Positions 6,210-8,505 of a stretch of DNA of 8,505 nucleotides are shown piece by piece (within the stretch, counting starts at the first letter, position 1; each line of letters starts with the position of its first letter). Source of the stretch: JAHJDO01 sp030671985 [NCBI: bacterium]. Its GTDB lineage: Bacteria > JAHJDO01. The stretch lies in NCBI GenBank assembly GCA_030671985.1, contig DAOVHI010000059.1, positions 1 through 8,505 on the forward strand, given 5' to 3'. A program made the position numbers and the translations under genes. A model generated the notes under the pieces. That model did no database searches, was not told the DNA's origin, and saw only the letters and a program-made list of their open reading frames with translations.

Positions 6210-7343
6210 TTGAAATTTATTTCATTTAAAAAAAATAAGGTGCTTATCATTCTTAATTCTTTGCTCATTAATGCCGGAGTTGAGAGACGAACGTTGGAGC
6301 TAATGATTTATTTAAGAGAAAAAGATTATGACGTGGAGGTTTGTGTACTTCGAAAGCTTATTAGAGAAAGGGTGGAAGTATATCAGGCAAAGGGCTTCGT
6401 AGTACACTTCATCCCCGTGTATTATAGTAAAAAAGGTCAAAAAACCCGTGGTTATGTAAAAAACTTTCTTAAGTTTTATAGATTTCTTTTTGCTCAAAAA
6501 TACGGAATTATCCTGTGCGCTCAGCCTATATCGCACTATTTTGGCCGGCTAGCGAGTTTTCCGCCTATGGGCAGAAAAATAGTGGCAATGGAACGCGGAG
6601 GACCCATTCACAGGCGACCTCGTAAGAAGCTGTTACTAGACTGGTTATGTGCAAAATGGACACATAAAATCGTTTGTGTTTCAATCTATCTGCGAGATGT
6701 TATTGTGAATAAGGCTCGAATAAAGCCTGAGAAAGTGATCGTTATTGAAGATGGAATACGTAAGGAACCAGTGCAAGACTTACAAAACAAACTGCGGGAA
6801 AGAATTGCCGATCGTTTTGTTTTTGGAAATATGGGAATGCTAATTCCCACGAAGCGGCAGAGTGTTCTAATTAGAGCTTTCTCCCTAATTTTGGGAGTGC
6901 ATCCGAATTGCATCCTCATTCTCGTAGGAGGCGGCGAGGACGAGCGAAAACTGAAAGAACTGGTTGAACAACTAAAGCTGGAAGATAGTGTGATATTTAC
7001 AGGACATCAGCAGTATCCACACGACTTTTATCCCCTGTTTGATGCCTTTGTCTTTCCTTCTGTTATAGAAGGATTTCCTAACGCAGTTGTGGAGGCATGG
7101 CTTCACTTCCTTCCGGTTATTTGTGCTAATTTAAGACCTATGAACGATTACGTTAAACATAATTATAATGGACTGCTTTTTGAGACGGATAACGAGGAGA
7201 CCCTTGCTGAAAAAATGAAACAGCTTATTGGAAAAAAGGAATTAATAATGAAGCTGGGTCAAAACGGACGTAAGACGGCCGAAAAAAAATTCGACTTTAA
7301 TACCCAACTCAGAAAAATCGAAGCTGTATTGGTACCTGATTAA
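6210..7343 (+). CDS. Family 4 glycosyltransferase with TTG start
   Basis: The 377-residue enzyme has GT-B architecture. The acceptor domain starts with KVLIILNSL (10-18) and AGVERRTLEL (22-31), where the usual GGxE/GGAQ loop is reduced to AGVE. The donor domain has GNMGMLIPTKRQ (206-217, with the conserved Lys), ILILVGGGEDERKL (235-248) and EGFPNAVVE (287-295, the EX7E motif). It probably adds a late sugar to the lipid-linked oligosaccharide; donor and linkage are unknown. It resembles the GT4 at 3315 in motif spelling and spacing (both EX7E motifs at 287-295), but the flanking sequences differ, so the two are not recent duplicates. It is the last plus-strand gene of the block, starting 1 base after the GT2 stop. 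A run of eight A codes for the Lys-rich end near 357-360. Confidence 0.9.
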   Translation: MKFISFKKNKVLIILNSLLINAGVERRTLELMIYLREKDYDVEVCVLRKLIRERVEVYQAKGFVVHFIPVYYSKKGQKTRGYVKNFLKFYRFLFAQKYGIILCAQPISHYFGRLASFPPMGRKIVAMERGGPIHRRPRKKLLLDWLCAKWTHKIVCVSIYLRDVIVNKARIKPEKVIVIEDGIRKEPVQDLQNKLRERIADRFVFGNMGMLIPTKRQSVLIRAFSLILGVHPNCILILVGGGEDERKLKELVEQLKLEDSVIFTGHQQYPHDFYPLFDAFVFPSVIEGFPNAVVEAWLHFLPVICANLRPMNDYVKHNYNGLLFETDNEETLAEKMKQLIGKKELIMKLGQNGRKTAEKKFDFNTQLRKIEAVLVPD

Positions 7344-7353
7344 TGTTGAGAGA

Positions 7354-8160
7354 TTATTTTGAATTTTTATATTGCTTTATCAAGTCGGCGACGGCCTTAT
7401 ATAAGCTTATAATATTTCTATGAGATCTCTGCAAGAATCTAATCTTTATTATATTCAAAGGAACCACTTGTGAATATCTTTCAAGCCTCCGATTAGAGAT
7501 ATCGTCTTTAATAAATGACTCCTCATCAAACCACTTACAATCATTATACCAAGTCCAGCATTCGTGTTTCCGATATATGCTTTTTATGTGTTCAGCTAAT
7601 TTTTTATCGATGACTAGAGTTATATAGTCGTAATGCCGCTTAAATACGTATTCTGTCATTAACTTAAATGATTTATTACTGGTATAATTTGTAAACCACA
7701 GATTGAAATTATGCTTTTTTTGTACTTCGCTTACAGCCTTGTATACTTGTATATGCTCTTCATTTCCGTACCCACCCCACGGATTATGCGTGAATACATT
7801 TTTGCAGTTTTTCAGCTTGTCTGTAAGCTTATCAATTAATAGATCGTAATTATTTTTATACTTTTTAGAAACTATAGGATTATTATATATCTTGATTCCA
7901 AATTTGGTGAGTACGGGATTGACAAAAGATGTAGCATTGCGAACATCTATTTCCTCAAGACCAAAGAAAGAGATGTTCTTCAAAGGATGTTCATATAGCA
8001 TTTTCCTCCTCCCTGTGGTCAGAATAGGATTTGAAGCAGAGGGAAGAAAGCATACCACAACTTCATCCACCTCTTTCAGTATTGAACTGAACCATAGAAT
8101 CTCATCATCCGGGTGCGCTGAGATGATAATTGATTTTTCAAAAATTTTACTCGGAGACAT
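7354..8160 (-). CDS. PIG-L/LmbE-family deacetylase
   Basis: This 268-residue protein belongs to the zinc-dependent GlcNAc-PI de-N-acetylase/LmbE/MshB family. These enzymes remove acetyl groups from N-acetylated sugars or related substrates. After a short leader it has SAHPDDE (14-20). In this motif His 16 and Asp 19 are expected zinc ligands and Asp 18 the base. A second block, THNPWGGYGNEEH (124-136), supplies the third zinc ligand, His 136. Both catalytic blocks are intact and no secretion signal is evident, so it is probably an active cytoplasmic enzyme acting on a nucleotide sugar or lipid-linked glycan. The gene is clearly richer in A and T than its neighbours (sampled 60-base lines hold 25-32% GC). 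It follows a GT4 gene by 26 bases and is probably co-transcribed. The substrate is inferred only from context. Confidence 0.88.
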   Translation of the reverse strand: MSPSKIFEKSIIISAHPDDEILWFSSILKEVDEVVVCFLPSASNPILTTGRRKMLYEHPLKNISFFGLEEIDVRNATSFVNPVLTKFGIKIYNNPIVSKKYKNNYDLLIDKLTDKLKNCKNVFTHNPWGGYGNEEHIQVYKAVSEVQKKHNFNLWFTNYTSNKSFKLMTEYVFKRHYDYITLVIDKKLAEHIKSIYRKHECWTWYNDCKWFDEESFIKDDISNRRLERYSQVVPLNIIKIRFLQRSHRNIISLYKAVADLIKQYKNSK

Positions 8161-8165
8161 CTAAA

Positions 8166-8172
8166 TCCTTCC
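8166..8172 (-). promoter_or_regulatory. Strong ribosome binding site of the deacetylase gene
   Basis: On the minus strand GGAAGGA stands 5 bases before the ATG at 8160. It is the best Shine-Dalgarno sequence in the window and confirms the start. It lies in the 26-base gap after the upstream GT4 gene, so the deacetylase can be translated independently. Confidence 0.8.
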
Positions 8173-8186
8173 AAAGAAAGTTTGTT

Positions 8187-8505
8187 TCAATGTCCTAAAC
8201 ATTTACAATAAAGTTCTGCCACTTGATCAGCGCATTTATCCCATGAAAACCCCATCGCTCGCTTAATTCCCTTTTGCGCCATAGATTCGACATCTAATAT
8301 TTCGTCTTCAAAATTCTTCATCGCATTGAACCATTCAGACGGTTCAGTTGCAGAAACATACAAAGGCGCATCCCCTCCAACTTCAGGCAGCGATGTTGCT
8401 TTTGTTGTTACAACAGGGACTCCGCACGCCATTCCTTCCAGAACCGGCAAACCAAATCCCTCGTAAGAAGATGGACAAAACAAAGCTGTTGCTCCACAAT
8501 AAAGA
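8187..8505 (-). CDS. Family 4 glycosyltransferase, C-terminal part only (cut by window edge)
   Basis: Only the last 105 residues are visible. The frame stays open to the right edge, with [12 protein letters not shown] upstream of the first candidate start, and that candidate (TTG at 8483) is an internal Leu codon. The donor-domain signature is clear: [18 protein letters not shown] (EX7E motif), then [19 protein letters not shown], typical of mannosyltransferase- and WbaZ/RfaG-like GT4 enzymes. The tail ends in [16 protein letters not shown]. It probably adds a sugar to the same glycan as the plus-strand genes. Donor and acceptor are unknown. One sampled line (8341-8400) has about 52% GC, much above the following deacetylase gene. 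Confidence 0.88.
   Translation of the reverse strand, partial: LYCGATALFCPSSYEGFGLPVLEGMACGVPVVTTKATSLPEVGGDAPLYVSATEPSEWFNAMKNFEDEILDVESMAQKGIKRAMGFSWDKCADQVAELYCKCLGH

Noticed and set aside
3315-7343. Possible recent duplication of the two plus-strand GT4 genes
   Set aside because: Only family-wide motifs (GGxx loop, EGFPNA-type EX7E) are shared. The flanking residues and the acceptor domains differ throughout by eye.
7400-7411. Perfect 12-base palindrome TATAAGCTTATA near the convergent gene ends
   Set aside because: It lies in deacetylase coding sequence in an AT-rich region, has no T run that would make it a terminator, and is short enough to arise by chance.
7892-8164. Plus-strand open frame of 90 codons
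   Set aside because: It lies antisense to the 5' half of the deacetylase gene, whose AHPDDE motif and strong ribosome binding site show the real strand.
1-8505. Insertion sequence, CRISPR array, tRNA or riboswitch
   Set aside because: No transposase, regularly spaced repeats, cloverleaf or long non-coding leader is visible. The largest gap between genes is 26 bases.

Overview
The window is a piece of a bacterial surface-glycan (exopolysaccharide, O-antigen or glycan-cap) biosynthesis locus. It holds nine protein-coding genes packed almost without gaps. I see no RNA genes, mobile elements or CRISPR array. The taxon cannot be named from these genes. A lipid-linked glycan pathway with an O-antigen ligase/polymerase-type protein and a PilZ-like domain (a c-di-GMP receptor fold) suggests a diderm bacterium with c-di-GMP signalling. 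Base composition is middling and uneven: hand-counted 60-base lines run from about 50% GC on the left to about 25-35% in the deacetylase gene near the right end.

Plus-strand block (1-7343), seven genes in one direction. In order: (1) the 3' part of a polyprenyl-phosphate sugar-1-phosphate transferase that would start glycan assembly, with an unusual C-terminal PilZ-like extension; (2) a polytopic O-antigen ligase/polymerase-type protein; (3) a membrane-anchored GT2 glycosyltransferase with a GTG start; (4) a GT4 glycosyltransferase; (5) a class I SAM-dependent methyltransferase; (6) a second GT2 enzyme; (7) a second GT4 enzyme with a TTG start. Adjacent genes overlap or lie 1-4 bases apart, so this looks like one translationally coupled operon. 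It contains no visible promoter, and its first gene is cut by the left edge.

Minus-strand block (7354-8505). A GT4 glycosyltransferase, cut by the right edge, is followed 26 bases downstream by an AT-rich PIG-L/LmbE-type deacetylase gene with a strong ribosome binding site. The two blocks converge with only 10 bases between stop codons and no recognisable terminator.

Predicted joint action: the first enzyme loads a sugar phosphate on undecaprenyl phosphate at the cytoplasmic face. The GT2 and GT4 enzymes extend it. The methyltransferase and the deacetylase probably modify sugars. The polymerase/ligase acts on the flipped product. No Wzx flippase or Wzz chain-length protein is in the window. 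The most unusual points are the fusion of the priming transferase to a PilZ-like domain, three nine-T tracts in the first GT2 gene, and the composition changes along the locus.
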